Assembly: GCA_963832965.1 (NCBI GenBank) | Contig: CAWHVW010000002.1 | Location: 310,001-374,000 of the forward strand | DNA: 64,000 nt | DNA from: CAWACP01 sp963832965 | GTDB lineage: Bacteria > Acidobacteriota > Terriglobia > Bryobacterales > Bryobacteraceae | Reading direction: 5' to 3' | Shown here: positions 63,943 to 64,000 of the stretch, piece by piece | Layout: each line of letters starts with the position of its first letter | How positions within the stretch are numbered: position 1 is the first letter of the stretch | Position numbers and translations under genes: made by a program | Notes under the pieces: generated by a model | The model's database searches: none | What the model saw: only the letters and a program-made list of their open reading frames with translations | What the model was told of the DNA's origin: nothing

Positions 63943-64000
63943 AGGCTAATCATCCCGCATTGTAAATTGCGGGAGCGCACATGGCGCCAGCCGCTATGCT

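Overview
The window comes from a GC-rich bacterial chromosome, most probably an acidobacterium of the Solibacter/Bryobacter group. Three proteins point there: a secreted protein ending in the Solibacter-type C-terminal domain (TIGR03437-like, 48393-50369), an orphan MacB/FtsX-type permease of the acidobacterial ADOP kind (20088-22529), and secreted proteins carrying the acidobacterial beta-helix N-domain. Core genes (rplS, trmD, rnhB, rlmB, glnB-glnD-amtB, aroF-tyrA, hppA) show a chromosome, not a plasmid or phage. No rRNA, tRNA or CRISPR array is visible. Assignments rest on motif recognition by eye; no database search was run.

Layout. 1-2150: the end of a secreted protein, a small exported protein and a decayed pseudogene. 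2153-5493: a YIP1 membrane protein, then a complete IS66-family element (2957-5311) with 19-bp terminal repeats and a perfect 8-bp target duplication. It sits just before a 54-residue membrane protein, and its tnpC is frameshifted. 5842-11250: a FliA/WhiG-like sigma factor, a PilZ protein, then the nitrogen cassette amtB-glnB-glnD. 11268-12433: BrnT/BrnA next to a clipped antitoxin, and a thioesterase. 12477-18236: a rearranged region in which an rlmB/hisN tail-to-tail pair was duplicated, partly deleted, interrupted by a 3.3-kb block (beta-helix protein plus polytopic membrane protein), and partly re-homogenised. 18260-26847: acyl-CoA ligase, ADOP permease, OmpA-like protein, a divergent pair of exported DinB-like proteins, and an MFS transporter. 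26887-32181: a VapBC-type pair and an Omp85-like / DUF4390-like / NtrY / NtrX operon whose two-component genes carry many frameshifts.

32293-39700: Crp/Fnr regulator, tyrA and aroF (aromatic amino acids), a GH30 glycosidase, trmD-rplS-rnhB and small proteins. 39661-47646: a very large hybrid histidine kinase with an OB-like repeated periplasmic part, a MITE-like element, an ECF sigma / anti-sigma / exported protein operon, and a second secreted glycosidase. 47758-56131: a recombinase-like small protein, the TIGR03437 protein, a proton-pumping pyrophosphatase, and a tightly overlapping five-gene operon (Cys-rich protein, CbiX, FNR-like reductase, small membrane protein, RlmI). 56197-63942: an MsbA-type exporter, a RelE-type TA pair, a coupled beta-propeller / SpoIVB-type S55 peptidase pair with a duplicated 3' scrap nearby, and two solitary antitoxin-like genes.

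Three themes recur: many toxin-antitoxin-like loci, dispersed palindromic intergenic repeats, and secreted carbohydrate-active or surface proteins. The most unusual structures are the duplicated and gene-converted rlmB/hisN region and the OB-repeat hybrid kinase.
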